Source: Moraxellaceae bacterium (GTDB lineage Bacteria; Pseudomonadota; Gammaproteobacteria; Burkholderiales; Rhodocyclaceae). From it: 64,000 nucleotides of DNA. Where the stretch lies: contig JAVHYF010000019.1 of the NCBI GenBank assembly GCA_031119205.1, positions 1-64,000 on the forward strand. Direction: 5' to 3'. The position numbers and the translations under genes are program-made. Positions 1 to 14,100 of this stretch are shown one piece after another (within the stretch, counting starts at the first letter, position 1; the number at the start of each line of letters is the position of its first letter). The notes under the pieces were generated by a model. The model was not told where the DNA came from. It saw nothing but the letters and a program-made list of their open reading frames with translations, and did not search any database.

Positions 1-535
1 TGATGGTCGGGTTGGCCTGCAGCGGTTCCAGCACGCCGCCGATGCCGACGCCGCCGGACAGGTGGACGTTCTTGCCGATCTGCGCGCAGGAGCCGACGGT
101 GGCCCAAGTGTCGACCATCGTGCCTTCGTCGACATAGGCACCGATATTCACGTAGGACGGCATCAGCACCACGTTCTTGCCGATGAAGCTGCCGCGGCGG
201 GCGACGGCCGACGGCACCACGCGGAAACCGCCTTCGCGGAACTGGGCTTCGGAGTAGTCCTCGAACTTGGTCGGCACCTTGTCGAAGGCGCGCAGCGGGC
301 CGCTGCCCATCACGCCGTTGTCGTGGGTGCGGAAGTACAGCAGCACGGCCTTCTTGACCCACTGGTGGGTCACCCACTCACCGTCGATCTTCTCGGCCAC
401 GCGCAGGCGGCCGCTATCCAGTTCGGCGATCACATGGTCGATGGCGTTGCGCAGCTCGCCATCCACGCTGGCGGCGCTGATCTCGGCGCGGCGTTCGAAG
501 GCGTTCTCGATGATGGGCTGGAGAGGGTGTGACAT
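1..535 (-). CDS. dapD: Tetrahydrodipicolinate N-succinyltransferase, 3' part cut by window edge
   Basis: N-terminal 178 residues of the cytoplasmic enzyme that succinylates tetrahydrodipicolinate using succinyl-CoA, in the succinylase branch of lysine/diaminopimelate synthesis. The protein begins [16 protein letters not shown], the usual DapD start, and continues into the region before the left-handed beta-helix (hexapeptide repeats). The family is about 273 aa long, so roughly a third lies outside the window. It follows dapC on the same strand with a 52-base gap, so the two are probably cotranscribed. The ATG at 533-535 gives the expected N-terminus. Identification is from recognised family sequence; the missing C-terminus cannot be judged. 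Confidence 0.93.
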   Translation of the reverse strand, partial: MSHPLQPIIENAFERRAEISAASVDGELRNAIDHVIAELDSGRLRVAEKIDGEWVTHQWVKKAVLLYFRTHDNGVMGSGPLRAFDKVPTKFEDYSEAQFREGGFRVVPSAVARRGSFIGKNVVLMPSYVNIGAYVDEGTMVDTWATVGSCAQIGKNVHLSGGVGIGGVLEPLQANPTI

Positions 536-587
536 GTGAATTCCTTGCAGTATCAAAGGGTTGTTTTGGTTGTTTGATCGTGTCGTG

Positions 588-1775
588 TCACGACAGGAAG
601 GCGGCAATACGCTCCGCCGCTTCCAGGCATTCGGCCGAGTCAGCCACCAGCGCAATGCGCACATAGTTGCGGCCGGGGTTCAGGCCATGTGCTTCACGGG
701 CCAGGTACTGGCCGGGCAGCACGGTGACATGGGTGCGGGCGAACAGCTCGCGGGCGAATTCGGCGTCATCGCCAGGCGTACGCGCCCAGAAGTAGAAGCC
801 GGCATCCGGCATGGACACACCCAGCACCGGCGACAGGATGGGCAGCAGCGCGGCGAACTTCTCGCGGTACAGACGGCGGTTCTCGCGCACATGCGTCTCG
901 TCGCGCCATGCGGCGACGCTGGCCTTCTGCACCGTCACGCTCATCGCGCAGCCATGGTAGGTACGGTAGAGCAGGAATTTCTTGAGGATGGCTGCGTCGC
1001 CGGCCACGAAGCCGGAACGCAGGCCCGGCACGTTGGAACGCTTGGACAGGCTGGAGAACACCACCAGTCGCTCGAAGCGGTCACGACCCAGTTGCGCGGC
1101 GGCTTCCAGCGCGCCCAGCGGCGGGTGGGCCTCGTCGAAATAGATCTCCGAGTAGCACTCGTCGGCGGCGATCACGAAGCCATGTTTGTCCGACAGTGCG
1201 AACAGGGTGCGCCAGTCTTCCAGCGTCAGCACGCGGCCCGTCGGGTTGCCCGGGGAGCAGACATAGAGCAGCTGCACACGCGACCACTCGGCCGGCGACA
1301 GGCTGTCCAGGTCGAGTCCGAAGCCATTCGCCGGCGTCTGGTTGAGGAACACCGGCTGGGCGCCGGCAAGGTAGGCCGCGCCTTCGTATATCTGATAGAA
1401 CGGGTTGGGGCTGGCCACCAGCGCGCCAGGCTTGCTGCCGTCCACCACGCACTGCGCGAAGGCGAACAGTGCTTCGCGCGAACCATTCACCGGTAGCACC
1501 TGGGTGGCGGCATCCACATTCGGCAGGCCGTAGCGCTGCTTCAGCCATTCCGCGATGGTCTGGCGCAGCGGATCGATGCCGGCCGTGGTCGGGTAGGTGG
1601 ACAGGCCATCCAGCGCGGACACCACGGCTTCCTTGATGAAAGCCGGCGTCTCGTGCTGCGGTTCGCCGATGGACAGGCGGATCGGCGACAGGCCGGTGGG
1701 CGGCTGCACACCGGCAAACAGGGCGCGCAGTTTTTCGAACGGGTAGGGGTGAAGCTGGTCGAGATGGGGATTCAC
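588..1775 (-). CDS. dapC: Succinyldiaminopimelate transaminase
   Basis: A 395-aa fold-type I PLP aminotransferase. It converts N-succinyl-2-amino-6-ketopimelate and glutamate to N-succinyl-L,L-diaminopimelate, the step after DapD. Visible motifs are SIGEPQH near residue 35, CSPGNPTGR near 173-181, the DECYSE cofactor-binding motif near 205 and the Schiff-base lysine K245 in [11 protein letters not shown]. Length fits the family. Placement directly upstream of dapD supports DapC rather than another class I aminotransferase such as ArgD or AspC. The start ATG at 1773-1775 gives [17 protein letters not shown], a typical N-terminus. The gene points away from smc, so the 1776-1986 gap probably holds divergent promoters. 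Confidence 0.92.
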   Translation of the reverse strand: MNPHLDQLHPYPFEKLRALFAGVQPPTGLSPIRLSIGEPQHETPAFIKEAVVSALDGLSTYPTTAGIDPLRQTIAEWLKQRYGLPNVDAATQVLPVNGSREALFAFAQCVVDGSKPGALVASPNPFYQIYEGAAYLAGAQPVFLNQTPANGFGLDLDSLSPAEWSRVQLLYVCSPGNPTGRVLTLEDWRTLFALSDKHGFVIAADECYSEIYFDEAHPPLGALEAAAQLGRDRFERLVVFSSLSKRSNVPGLRSGFVAGDAAILKKFLLYRTYHGCAMSVTVQKASVAAWRDETHVRENRRLYREKFAALLPILSPVLGVSMPDAGFYFWARTPGDDAEFARELFARTHVTVLPGQYLAREAHGLNPGRNYVRIALVADSAECLEAAERIAAFLS

Positions 1776-1836
1776 GCGTGCCAGGGCTCGTTGGGGCAGG
1801 ACGCCCGCCCGGACGGGGTGGCCGGGCGGAGTGGTT

Positions 1837-1845
1837 TGCTATTAT
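1837..1845 (+). promoter_or_regulatory. Extended -10 promoter element ahead of smc
   Basis: TG-C-TATTAT (1837-1845) matches an extended sigma-70 -10 (TGnTATAAT) in an otherwise GC-rich divergent gap between dapC and smc. No good -35 is visible, as expected for an extended -10. Transcription would begin about 1852, giving a leader of about 135 bases before the smc start at 1987. This is a motif match only. Confidence 0.45.
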
Positions 1846-1986
1846 AGCCGCGCCCGGCTTTCCGCCGTCGCAGCAGGATTTCCAGCAAAGTCACCCGCTG
1901 GATCTCCCGCCGAGTCGCTGGCTGCCGCAGCAGCCGTGCCAGCCCCTCCAACATACCGACACACGTCCGATCGCCCCCCGACCCGC

Positions 1987-4900
1987 GTGCGCCTCGCCAG
2001 AATCAAACTCGCCGGCTTCAAGTCCTTCGTCGACCCGACCACCGTGCTGACGCCGGGGCAACTGGTCGGCATCGTCGGCCCCAACGGTTGCGGCAAATCC
2101 AACGTCATCGACGCCGTGCGCTGGGTGCTCGGCGAAACCCGCGCCTCCGCGCTGCGCGGCGAGTCGATGCAGGACGTGATCTTCAACGGCTCCACCACCC
2201 GCAAGCCGGCCTCGCGTGCCAGCGTCGAACTGGTGTTCGACAACAGCGAAGGCAAGCTGGGCGGGCAGTGGGGACAGTACGCCGAACTGTCGGTGAAGCG
2301 CGTGCTCGACCGCAGCGGCGACTCCGAATACTTCATCAACCAGATGAAGGTGCGCCGCAAGGACGTCATCGACCTCTTCCTCGGCACCGGCCTAGGGCCG
2401 CGCGCCTACGCGATCATCGAGCAGGGCATGATCTCGCGCGTCATCGAGGCCAAGCCCGAGGACATCCGCGCCTTCCTGGAAGAAGCTGCCGGCATCTCCA
2501 AGTACAAGGAGCGTCGCCGAGAAACCGAAGGTCGCCTGTCCGATGCCCGCGACAATCTCGCACGGCTGGAAGACATCCGCGCCGAGCTGGGTCAGCAGAT
2601 CGGCCGTCTCAGCGGCCAGGCCGAAATCGCCCAGCGCTACCAGGGCCTGCATGCACAACTGACCGAGCGCCAGACCCTGCTGTGGCAGCTCAAGCACAAG
2701 ACGGCACGCGAGGAACACGCCGCAGCCAGCCAGGGGCTGACGGGCTCACTGGCAGAGCTGGATCGCCTGAACAACACCTTGCAGCGTGTGGAGGCCGAAG
2801 CCGAGGCGGCGCGCGAGGCGCATACCGTCGCGTCGGAAGCGGTAGGCGTGGCACAGGGCGACTTCTACGGCGCGACCGCCGAAGTCAGCCGCATCGAAAG
2901 CGAACTCAAACAGTTGCGCGACAGCCGCCAGAAACTGGCGCAGCGCATCGCCCAACTGGAGCTCGACAGCGGCCAGTGGGCTCAGCGCGAGGACATCCTC
3001 GCCGAGGAGCAGGCCCGCTGGGAGGCCCTGCAGGAAACCGCCGACCAGCGTGTAGAAGCCGCCCGGTCGCAGTTGGAGGGCAGCCAGTCGCAACTGCCGG
3101 AGCTGGAATCCGCCCACGCCGCGGCACGCCAGACGCAGGATTCCTTGCGGCAGGAGCACGCCCGGACCGAGCAGCAGTTGCGCGTGGAAGAAACCCGCCG
3201 CGCCGCTGCCACGCGCGCGCTGGAAGGCCTGGGCCAGCGCCGCCAGCGCATCGAGCAGGAAAGCGCCGAGGCTGGCGCACAGGAAATGCCGGACCTGGAC
3301 GCTGCCCACGCTCGCGTCGACGCCGCCCAGGAAGCCTTGCTGCAACTGCAGGCCGGGCTCGCCACTGCGCAGTCGCGCCAGGACAGCCAGCTCGCCGCCG
3401 CCCGCGAGGCACAGCAGGCAGAGCGCCAGTCCCAATCCCGCGAGGCCGAATTGCGTGCTCGCCTGACCGCACTGCAGAGCCTGCAGTCGCGCCTGCGTGA
3501 CGCAGGCGATCTGGCCGAATGGCTGCGTGGCCAGGGGCTACATGAGCTGGCACCGATGTGGCAACGCGTCACCGTCGAACAAGGCTGGGACGTAGCGGTG
3601 GAAGCCGTGCTGCGCGAACGCATCGCTTCACTGGAACCGCGGGATGGCGTGCCGTCCCGCGTGTTGTCGCAAGGCACGCCAGCACCGCTGGTACTCACCC
3701 GGCCTGCCGACAGCGACGCCAGCACCGCACTGTCGTTCGAATCCCTCACGCCACTGTCATCCCGCACCCGCAGCACGGACGCCTCCGCGGCTGCGCACCT
3801 GAAGCGCTGGCTGGCCGGCGTCTTCTGCGTGGACGACCTTGCCGAGTGGCTGCCGAAGCAGGCCGACTTGCCGCTCGGCATACATCTGGTTTCGCCTACC
3901 GGCCACGTACTGTCGCGTGACGAACTGCGCCTGTTCGCCCCCGACCCTCGCACCCACGGCGCGGCGGAGCGCCAGCGCGAAATCGACAGCCTGCGTGGCG
4001 AACTCGCGACTCACGAGGAAGAACTGGAACGCCTGCACGCCATCTGGCAGGCGCAGGAGGAGAGCCTGCAGGCCGCGCAGGAAGCCGTGCAGGAAGGCCG
4101 CCGCGCGCAGTCGGCCGCCCAGCAGAGCCTGCACGCAGCACAGCTCGAACAGGTGCAGCGCCAGCAGCAGGCCGACCGCCTCCAGGAACGCCTCAAGCGC
4201 CTGCAGGCGGACGCCGACGAAGTCAGCCGGCTGGAAGGTGCGGAGCAGCAGCAACTGTCCGCCGCCGAGGCGACGCTCGATACCCTGCGCGAGCGTGCCG
4301 AGCAGCAACTGGCCGCGCTGGACGAAGCCGCAGAACTTGCTCAGGCCCGCGACACCGCCTTGCAGACCGGCCGCAGCAACCGCGAACGTGACGCACGCAG
4401 CCTGCAGGAAGTGCAGTTCTCGTTACGCGAATGCGAAGCGCGGCTCATCGAGATCGCCCGCAACCTGCAACTCGCGCGCGACCAGCGCGCACAAGGGCAG
4501 GGCTCGCTGGACGAGCAACGGCAGGAACACGAGGCGCTGGACGAAGCCGTGCTGGTCGCTGCGTTGCAGGAAGCGATCACCCTGCGCGAAACCCGCGAAT
4601 CCGCACTGAGCGGACGGCGCAACGCGCTGGAAGATGCCAGCGGCAAGCTGCGCAGCCTCGACGAGGAGCGCCTGCGCACCGAACGCGCGCTGGCACCGCT
4701 GCGTGATGGCACCAACGATTTCCGCCTGCGTCAGCAGGCCGCAGAACTCGCCGCCCAGCAGGCGCTGGAACGCCTGACCGAAATGGAGAAAACTGCGGAC
4801 GACACTAACCCGCTGCTGCTGGACGCGAAGGAAGGCAGCCTGACGCGCGAGGTGTCGCGCCTCAATCGCGAGATCGCCGAGCTGGGCCCGGTGAACCTCG

Positions 4901-5499
4901 CCGCGCTCACCGAACTCACGGTTTCCTCCGAGCGGAAGCAGTTCCTCGACGAACAATATGACGATCTGATGCAGGCGGTGACGACGCTGGAAGATGCGAT
5001 CCGTCGTATCGACCGGGAGACGCGCGAGCTGCTGCAGGGAACTTACAATACGGTCAATCGTCAGTTCGGCGAGCTCTTCCCGCGCCTCTTCGGCGGTGGC
5101 GAAGCGCAACTGGTGCTGACCGGGGACGAAATTCTGGATGCGGGCGTGCACATCGTGGCGCGGCCGCCGGGCAAGAAGAACACCTCGATCCACCTGCTGT
5201 CCGGTGGTGAGAAAGCGCTCACTGCCATTGCACTGGTGTTCGCGATGTTCCAGCTGAACCCGGCGCCGTTCTGCATGCTGGACGAAGTCGATGCACCGCT
5301 GGACGATACGAACACCGAGCGTTACTGCGAAATGGTGAAACACATGTCTGCGGTGACGCAGTTCGTGTTCATCAGCCACAGCAAGATCACGATGGAAATG
5401 GGTCGCCAACTGGTTGGCGTGACCATGCAGGAAAAGGGCGTGTCGCGCATCGTCGAAGTCGATATCGACGAGGCCATGCGACTGGCACTGCCTGCTTGA
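1987..5499 (+). CDS. smc: Chromosome segregation ATPase SMC
   Basis: Condensin-type SMC ATPase of 1170 aa that organises the nucleoid and acts with ScpA/ScpB. The open frame extends upstream, but conserved sequence begins at GTG 1987 (VRLARIKLAGFKSFVDPTT), which is the family N-terminus, so I use that start. Walker A is GPNGCGKSN at residues 31-39. Long Gln/Glu/Arg-rich coiled coils flank a hinge around residues 490-650. Near the C-terminus lie the signature LSGGEKALTAIAL and Walker B FCMLDEVDAPLDD, followed by the D-loop and the HxHH-like switch region. Length matches bacterial SMC. zipA and ligA follow on the same strand, an order I associate with betaproteobacteria. scpAB are not in the window. 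Confidence 0.97.
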   Translation: MRLARIKLAGFKSFVDPTTVLTPGQLVGIVGPNGCGKSNVIDAVRWVLGETRASALRGESMQDVIFNGSTTRKPASRASVELVFDNSEGKLGGQWGQYAELSVKRVLDRSGDSEYFINQMKVRRKDVIDLFLGTGLGPRAYAIIEQGMISRVIEAKPEDIRAFLEEAAGISKYKERRRETEGRLSDARDNLARLEDIRAELGQQIGRLSGQAEIAQRYQGLHAQLTERQTLLWQLKHKTAREEHAAASQGLTGSLAELDRLNNTLQRVEAEAEAAREAHTVASEAVGVAQGDFYGATAEVSRIESELKQLRDSRQKLAQRIAQLELDSGQWAQREDILAEEQARWEALQETADQRVEAARSQLEGSQSQLPELESAHAAARQTQDSLRQEHARTEQQLRVEETRRAAATRALEGLGQRRQRIEQESAEAGAQEMPDLDAAHARVDAAQEALLQLQAGLATAQSRQDSQLAAAREAQQAERQSQSREAELRARLTALQSLQSRLRDAGDLAEWLRGQGLHELAPMWQRVTVEQGWDVAVEAVLRERIASLEPRDGVPSRVLSQGTPAPLVLTRPADSDASTALSFESLTPLSSRTRSTDASAAAHLKRWLAGVFCVDDLAEWLPKQADLPLGIHLVSPTGHVLSRDELRLFAPDPRTHGAAERQREIDSLRGELATHEEELERLHAIWQAQEESLQAAQEAVQEGRRAQSAAQQSLHAAQLEQVQRQQQADRLQERLKRLQADADEVSRLEGAEQQQLSAAEATLDTLRERAEQQLAALDEAAELAQARDTALQTGRSNRERDARSLQEVQFSLRECEARLIEIARNLQLARDQRAQGQGSLDEQRQEHEALDEAVLVAALQEAITLRETRESALSGRRNALEDASGKLRSLDEERLRTERALAPLRDGTNDFRLRQQAAELAAQQALERLTEMEKTADDTNPLLLDAKEGSLTREVSRLNREIAELGPVNLAALTELTVSSERKQFLDEQYDDLMQAVTTLEDAIRRIDRETRELLQGTYNTVNRQFGELFPRLFGGGEAQLVLTGDEILDAGVHIVARPPGKKNTSIHLLSGGEKALTAIALVFAMFQLNPAPFCMLDEVDAPLDDTNTERYCEMVKHMSAVTQFVFISHSKITMEMGRQLVGVTMQEKGVSRIVEVDIDEAMRLALPA

Positions 5500-5603
5500 C
5501 AGGACAAAGGCCCCCGCACGGGTGACACGCGGGTGAAGAGAAGCGGACGACGGATCAACGATCCTCGATCCGCGCCCCCTTACAGAGAGATGCGTAGAAA
5601 AAC

Positions 5604-8800
<3,197 letters not shown>

Positions 8801-8836
8801 CGTAGCGCTCCTGACGGCGCAAGGCGTTGAAGGTGA

Positions 8837-8866
8837 GAAGGCCGGCTTGTCCGGCCTTCTTTCTTG
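8837..8866 (+). terminator. Rho-independent terminator after ligA
   Basis: GAAGGCCGG and CCGGCCTTC form a 9-bp perfect stem with a 5-base loop, followed by a T-rich tract (TTCTTTCTT). It separates the smc-zipA-ligA unit from the SOS cassette. Confidence 0.8.
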
Positions 8867-8909
8867 GCTGGCTCCTTGCAGGCAAAGGCCACTGCCAAGC
8901 ACGCAATAA

Positions 8910-8925
8910 CTGTATAAAATTACAG
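8910..8925 (+). promoter_or_regulatory. LexA operator (SOS box) of the imuA-imuB-dnaE2 cassette
   Basis: CTGT-ATAAAATT-ACAG fits the CTGT-N8-ACAG LexA box used by E. coli and beta/gammaproteobacteria exactly, with an AT-rich centre. It lies 35 bases before imuA, where a promoter would be expected, so LexA binding would repress the whole coupled operon. The downstream gene set is a well-known SOS regulon member in proteobacteria, which makes a chance match unlikely. Confidence 0.9.
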
Positions 8926-8960
8926 TATTCGCTTGCTGCTTTTGCCCTGCCGGCCCTGCC

Positions 8961-9662
8961 ATGTCCCTCGCCTCTAGCCCGCTGGAAAACCTGTTGTTGC
9001 GCCCGGATGTCTGGCGCGGCGACCGGCTGGCCAGCCTCGGCACGGAGGCGGTTGCCAGCGGTTTCAATGCACTGGATGCCGAACTGCCCGGCGGCGGCTG
9101 GCCACGCGGCGGGCTGATCGAGCTGCTGGCCGAACGGCAGGGCATCGGCGAGATCTCCTTGCTGCTGCCGGCCCTGCGCAAGCTGGAAGACAGTGCCCCG
9201 ATCGCCCTGGTGGCGCCGCCTGCCCTAGCACACGCACCTGCCTGGGCGGCGGCGTTTCCACTGTCCCGCCTGCTGGTCGTGGAGGCCGAAGGCGACGACA
9301 TCGCCTGGAGTACCGAACTGCTGCTGGCCAGTGGCGCGCTGGGCGCCTTGCTGGCTTGGCTGCCGGCGAAGACCGGCAACAAATCCCTGCGCCGACTGCA
9401 GCTTGCCGCGGAAGGCCGGCTCAGCCTCGCCTTCATGTTCCGCCCGCCGGGCAGCGCACGTCAGGCATCCCCGGCCCCGCTGCGCCTGCAACTGGCAGGT
9501 GCCCGCCAGGGGCTGCGGGTGGATGTCTTCAAGCGACGCGGCCCACCGAGCAACCGCAGCTTGCTGTTGCCCGTGGAGCGCCCCTTGTCCTGGCAACGGC
9601 GGGCCACTGCCGGACAGTCCGTCACGCTGCCGTCCACGCGAACACTCGAGCTGGTGCGATGA
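8961..9662 (+). CDS. imuA: Translesion-synthesis accessory protein ImuA
   Basis: A 233-aa RecA/SulA-like protein and first member of the damage-induced mutasome. The N-terminus has the recognisable ImuA pattern, with FNALDAELPGGGWPRGGLIE near residues 35-55 and ELLAERQGIGEISLLLPAL following. ImuA proteins share a RecA-like core but lack an obvious intact Walker A, as seen here. It shares an ATGA overlap with imuB and sits behind the LexA box, so expression should be DNA-damage inducible. Start ATG 8961 gives MSLASSPLENLLLRPDVWRG, a normal start for the family. Confidence 0.9.
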   Translation: MSLASSPLENLLLRPDVWRGDRLASLGTEAVASGFNALDAELPGGGWPRGGLIELLAERQGIGEISLLLPALRKLEDSAPIALVAPPALAHAPAWAAAFPLSRLLVVEAEGDDIAWSTELLLASGALGALLAWLPAKTGNKSLRRLQLAAEGRLSLAFMFRPPGSARQASPAPLRLQLAGARQGLRVDVFKRRGPPSNRSLLLPVERPLSWQRRATAGQSVTLPSTRTLELVR

Positions 9663-11182
9663 CCCCGCTGTGGCTGGCGCTTCATTTCCCGCGCTTCGCG
9701 CTGGAAGTCTTCGAGCCCTCTGGCGACCCGGACGGCTCGCCAGCCGCCTGCGTGCAACAGCATGTGGTGGTTTGCGCGAACGAGGCAGCCGAGGCGGCAG
9801 GGATATATGCCGGCATGCGCCTGTCCAGCGCCCTGGGACTGGTGCCAGACCTGTCCAGCCACGAACGGGAACCGGCACGCGAGACCGACGCCCGCTTCCG
9901 GCTGGCGTGCTGGGCAGGCGGTTTCTCGCCGCATGTCAGCCTTGCCGGCTTCGACGGACCCGACACGCTGCTGATCGAAATCGGCGGCTGCCTGCGGCTG
10001 TTCGACGGACTGGAAAACCTGTGCGCACGCATCCGCGAGGGAGCCATCGCGCAGGGCTACAGCCCCTGCCTGGGGCTGGCGCCCACGCCGCTCGCCGCAG
10101 AATGGCTGGCGCGTGGCGGGGAGGAGGGAGCTGCCGGACATGCGGGCCTGCGTAACCATCTCGGCAGCCTGCCGGTCGGCGTGCTGGGCCTGAAGCAGCG
10201 CGAGCGCGACACCCTGGCTGCGCTGGGCATCGCGCATCTGGGGGGCTTGTTCGCCTTGCCATCCTCCGGCCTGGCGCGACGTTTCGGCACACGTCTGCCG
10301 CTGCAACTGGCGCAGGCCCTTGGCGAAGTGCCTGACCCGCGCCTGCCTTTCGTTTTTCCGGAGCACTTCGAGCAAAAGCTGGAACTGCCGGCCAAGGTGA
10401 GCGTGTCGGCCATGCTGCTGTTCGCGGCAAGGCGCCTGCTTGCCAGCCTGTCGGGATGGCTGGCCACGCGCGCGTCCGGCATCAGCGAATGCACCCTGGT
10501 GATGCTGCACGAGGATCTGCCGCCCAGTCATCTGCTGCTGTCGTTTGCAGGGGCTACGCGCGAGCTTGCGCGCATGGAGCGCGTGTTGCGGGAAAGGCTG
10601 GCGAACTGGAACTTGCCGGAGGCCGTGACCGACTTGCGGCTGGAGGCACGCGATGCGGTCGTCATTGCGGGAAGCACCGCCGGCTTGTTCGCCCAGGCTG
10701 GCGCTCACGAGCTGGAACCGGTGATCGAACGCTTGCGCGCACGCCTGGGCAAGGAAGCCGTGCATGGACTGGCGCTGAACGCGGACCATCGCCCGGAGAT
10801 GGCGACACGCCCGCTCACACAGGATCAAGCGCCGGGCAAAGGACGGGGGCAGGGAAAGACAGACAGCCTCGGCCCGACGCGCCCTTTGTGGTTGCTGCCA
10901 CGCCCACGTCGCTTGCGCCAACACGCCGGCAAGCTCTGGCACCAGGGGGCGGAATTGCAGCGGTTGACCAGCGCGGAACGCATCGAGAGCGGCTGGTGGA
11001 ACCACGTTGCGGGTGATGTCGATGCAGACGACGCCATCAACGAAGAGGAAAAGCAGGGAAGCATCGCCGACGAGTTCGCCGATGTGCGCCGCGATTACTA
11101 CGTCGCCGTGAACGATGCCGGCGAGTGGCTGTGGGTGTTCAACGACGGCCGGCAGTGGTGGCTGCATGGAGTGTTCGCGTGA
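9659..11182 (+). CDS. imuB: Inactive Y-family polymerase ImuB
   Basis: A 507-aa Y-family DNA polymerase homologue that acts as mutasome adaptor between the beta clamp, ImuA and DnaE2. ATG 9659 overlaps the imuA TGA and gives MTPLWLALHFPRFALEVFEP. The acidic catalytic residues of active Y-family enzymes are missing: the first motif reads LALHFPRFALE where active enzymes have a D-x-D, and the second reads LLIEIGGCLRLFDG in place of S-x-D-E. That loss is typical of ImuB. It overlaps dnaE2 by four bases (GTGA), so all three proteins are translationally coupled. Confidence 0.92.
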   Translation: MTPLWLALHFPRFALEVFEPSGDPDGSPAACVQQHVVVCANEAAEAAGIYAGMRLSSALGLVPDLSSHEREPARETDARFRLACWAGGFSPHVSLAGFDGPDTLLIEIGGCLRLFDGLENLCARIREGAIAQGYSPCLGLAPTPLAAEWLARGGEEGAAGHAGLRNHLGSLPVGVLGLKQRERDTLAALGIAHLGGLFALPSSGLARRFGTRLPLQLAQALGEVPDPRLPFVFPEHFEQKLELPAKVSVSAMLLFAARRLLASLSGWLATRASGISECTLVMLHEDLPPSHLLLSFAGATRELARMERVLRERLANWNLPEAVTDLRLEARDAVVIAGSTAGLFAQAGAHELEPVIERLRARLGKEAVHGLALNADHRPEMATRPLTQDQAPGKGRGQGKTDSLGPTRPLWLLPRPRRLRQHAGKLWHQGAELQRLTSAERIESGWWNHVAGDVDADDAINEEEKQGSIADEFADVRRDYYVAVNDAGEWLWVFNDGRQWWLHGVFA

Positions 11183-14100
11183 GCACGCTGCCCGACTACG
11201 CCGAGCTGCATTGCCTCAGCAACTTCAGCTTCCTGCGCGGCGCGTCCCAGCCTGGCGAGCTGGTCCTGCAGGCCCGCCAGTTGCGCTACCAGGCACTTGC
11301 CATTACCGATGAATGCTCAGTGGCCGGGGTCGTGCAGGCCTGGCAGATGCTGAAGGACATCCGCCAGGAGGAAGAAGCCCTCACAAGAAAAGCTGCGGAG
11401 GAGGGGGCGGAGCCTCCGGTTTTTCCTCCGGCACCAAAGCTCATCGTCGGCAGCGAGTTCACGCTGGACTGCGGCCTGAAGCTGGTGCTGCTGGCGCAGA
11501 ACCGCGAGGGCTACGGCAACCTCTCGGCACTCATCTCGCTGGCGCGTCGTCGCTCGGAGAAAGGCGAGTACAGCCTGCGCCGTGGCGACCTGTCCACCAT
11601 CGTGCCACGCGGCGCAGTGCCGGATTGCCTGGCGCTGTGGATTCCCGATGAGGACTGCAGCCGCGAGGACGCGCGCTGGCTGGCCGAGCGTTTCCCCCCG
11701 GAAGGCAGTGGACTGCCACGCCTGTGGATCGCTGTCGAACTGCTGTGCGGGCCGGACGATGCTGCGAAGCTGCAGGCGCTGCAGCGCCTCGGTGAAGACA
11801 CCGGCATTCCACTCGTGGCGAGTGGCGACGCGCACATGCATGTACGTAGTCGCCGGCCACTACAGGACACGCTGACCGCCATCCGCCTGCACACCACCGT
11901 GTTCGAGGCCGGCCATGCGTTGTTCCCCAACGGGGAACGCCACCTGCGGACCCGGCTCCGACTCTCCCGCCTGTATCCGCCAGACCTGCTGGCGCAAAGC
12001 ACCCGCATCGCGGAGCGCTGCAATTTCGACCTGGGTACGCTGGGCTACGAGTATCCGGAAGAGATCGTGCCGCACGGGCACAGCCCTGAAAGTTACCTGC
12101 GGCAGGAAATTGCAGCCGGCTTGCAGCGCCGTTACCCGGACGGCAAACCGGATCGGAGAAAGACAGGCGTAGATGTCGACAAGGAAATCGAAAAAGAACT
12201 CGCGCTCATTCTCGAGAAGAAATACGAGGCGTTCTTCCTCACCGTTTATGACCTCGTCCAGTTCGCACGCCGCGAAGGCATCCTGTGTCAGGGCAGGGGG
12301 TCAGCAGCCAATTCGGTGGTGTGTTACGCGCTTGGCATCACCGAAGTAGACCCCACACGCGCCTATCTGCTCTTCGAACGATTTCTCTCGAAAGATCGTG
12401 ATGAGCCGCCCGACATCGACGTCGACTTCGAGCACGAGCGGCGCGAGGAGGTCATCCAGTACATCTACCGCAAGTACGGGCGGGACCGCGCAGCGCTGGC
12501 GGCCACCGTCATCCGTTACCGGAAGAAGAGCGCACTGCGTGATGTCGGACTGGCACTCGGTTTCGGCGAGGCAGAGATTTCCGCGCTGTCACGCTCGATG
12601 GCCTGGTGGGACCGGCGCGAGCAGTTACCGGAAAGGCTCGCCGGCATCGGCCTGGACCCCGATAGCCCACGTGTGCGCAAATGGATCGCTCTTGCCGACA
12701 GCCTGCGGATGTTTCCCCGTCACCTGTCGCAACACGTCGGTGGCTTCGTCATCTCCAGCGGCCCACTGGCGCGGCTGGTGCCGATCGAAAACGCCACGAT
12801 GCCCGAGCGCACCGTGATCCAGTGGGACAAGGACGATCTGGAATCGCTAGGTCTGCTGAAAGTCGACGTGCTGGCACTCGGCATGCTCACCGTCATCCGC
12901 CGCGCGCTGGACTGGGTGTCCGTGCGGCGTGGCGAGCGCTGGACTATGGACCGCATTCCACCCAAGGACACCGCCACCTTCGACATGATCTGCAAGGCGG
13001 ACACTGTCGGTGTGTTCCAGATTGAATCCCGGGCGCAAATGTCGATGTTGCCGCGGCTGAAACCTCGCGCGTACTACGACCTCGTCGTGCAGGTCGCCAT
13101 CGTGCGGCCCGGCCCGATCCAGGGCGGCATGGTGCATCCATTCCTAAAAGGACACGCCGAAAAGAAAATGGTGCAGGAGATCGCACCGGACATCGACGAA
13201 GTCCTGCGTCGCACCTGGGGCGTGCCGATCTTCCAGGAACAAGTGATGAAGCTAGCCGTAGTCGCGGCGGGGTTCACCTCGGACGAAGCCGATCAGCTGC
13301 GCCGCGCCATGGCATCCTGGAAACGACATGGGCATCTGGAGAAGTTCAAGGACAAGCTGCGCTCAGGCATGCGCGCTCGCGAAATCTCCGAACATTTCAT
13401 CGAAGCCCTCTGCCGCCAGATCGAAGGCTTTGGCGAATACGGTTTCCCGGAGTCCCATGCCGCCAGCTTCGCGCTGCTGGCGTACGTGTCCTCGTGGATC
13501 AAGTGCCACGAACCGGAGGCCTTCCTGTGTGCCTTGCTCAACAGCCAGCCCATGGGTTTCTACCAGCCGGCCCAGCTGGTGCAGGACGCACGCCGTCATG
13601 GCGTGCATATCGATCCAGTCGATGTCTGCCACAGCGACTTGGGCAGCCGCCCGGTGATGCGCGGCAAGTTGCGGCCGGCGGTGCGGATGGGCTTACGGGA
13701 GATCAGCGGCTTTTCGCAGGATGCCGCCGAGCGGATCGTCATCGCGCGCGGGACTCGCGCTTTCAGCAGTACGGAAGACCTTGCCGTACGCGCAGGGCTG
13801 GAAGCCGCCGACATGCAACGACTCGCCGCCGCCGATGCCTTGCGCTCCCTCAGCGGCCATCGCCGGCAAGCCGCCTGGCAGGTCAGCGGCCTGCAACTAC
13901 AGGGCGATCTGTTCGATGCCATGACTGCCGCACCGGAGCCTGCAGTCGTGCTCCCAGCGCCCAGCGAAGCACAAAACATCAGCGCCGATTACCGCAGTCT
14001 CGGCCTGACCCTTGGCCGACACCCCTTGGCCTTGCTGCGACAGAAACTGACGGCACGCCGTTTCAGACCGAACGCGGAAGTCCTCAGGGAACCGGACAAG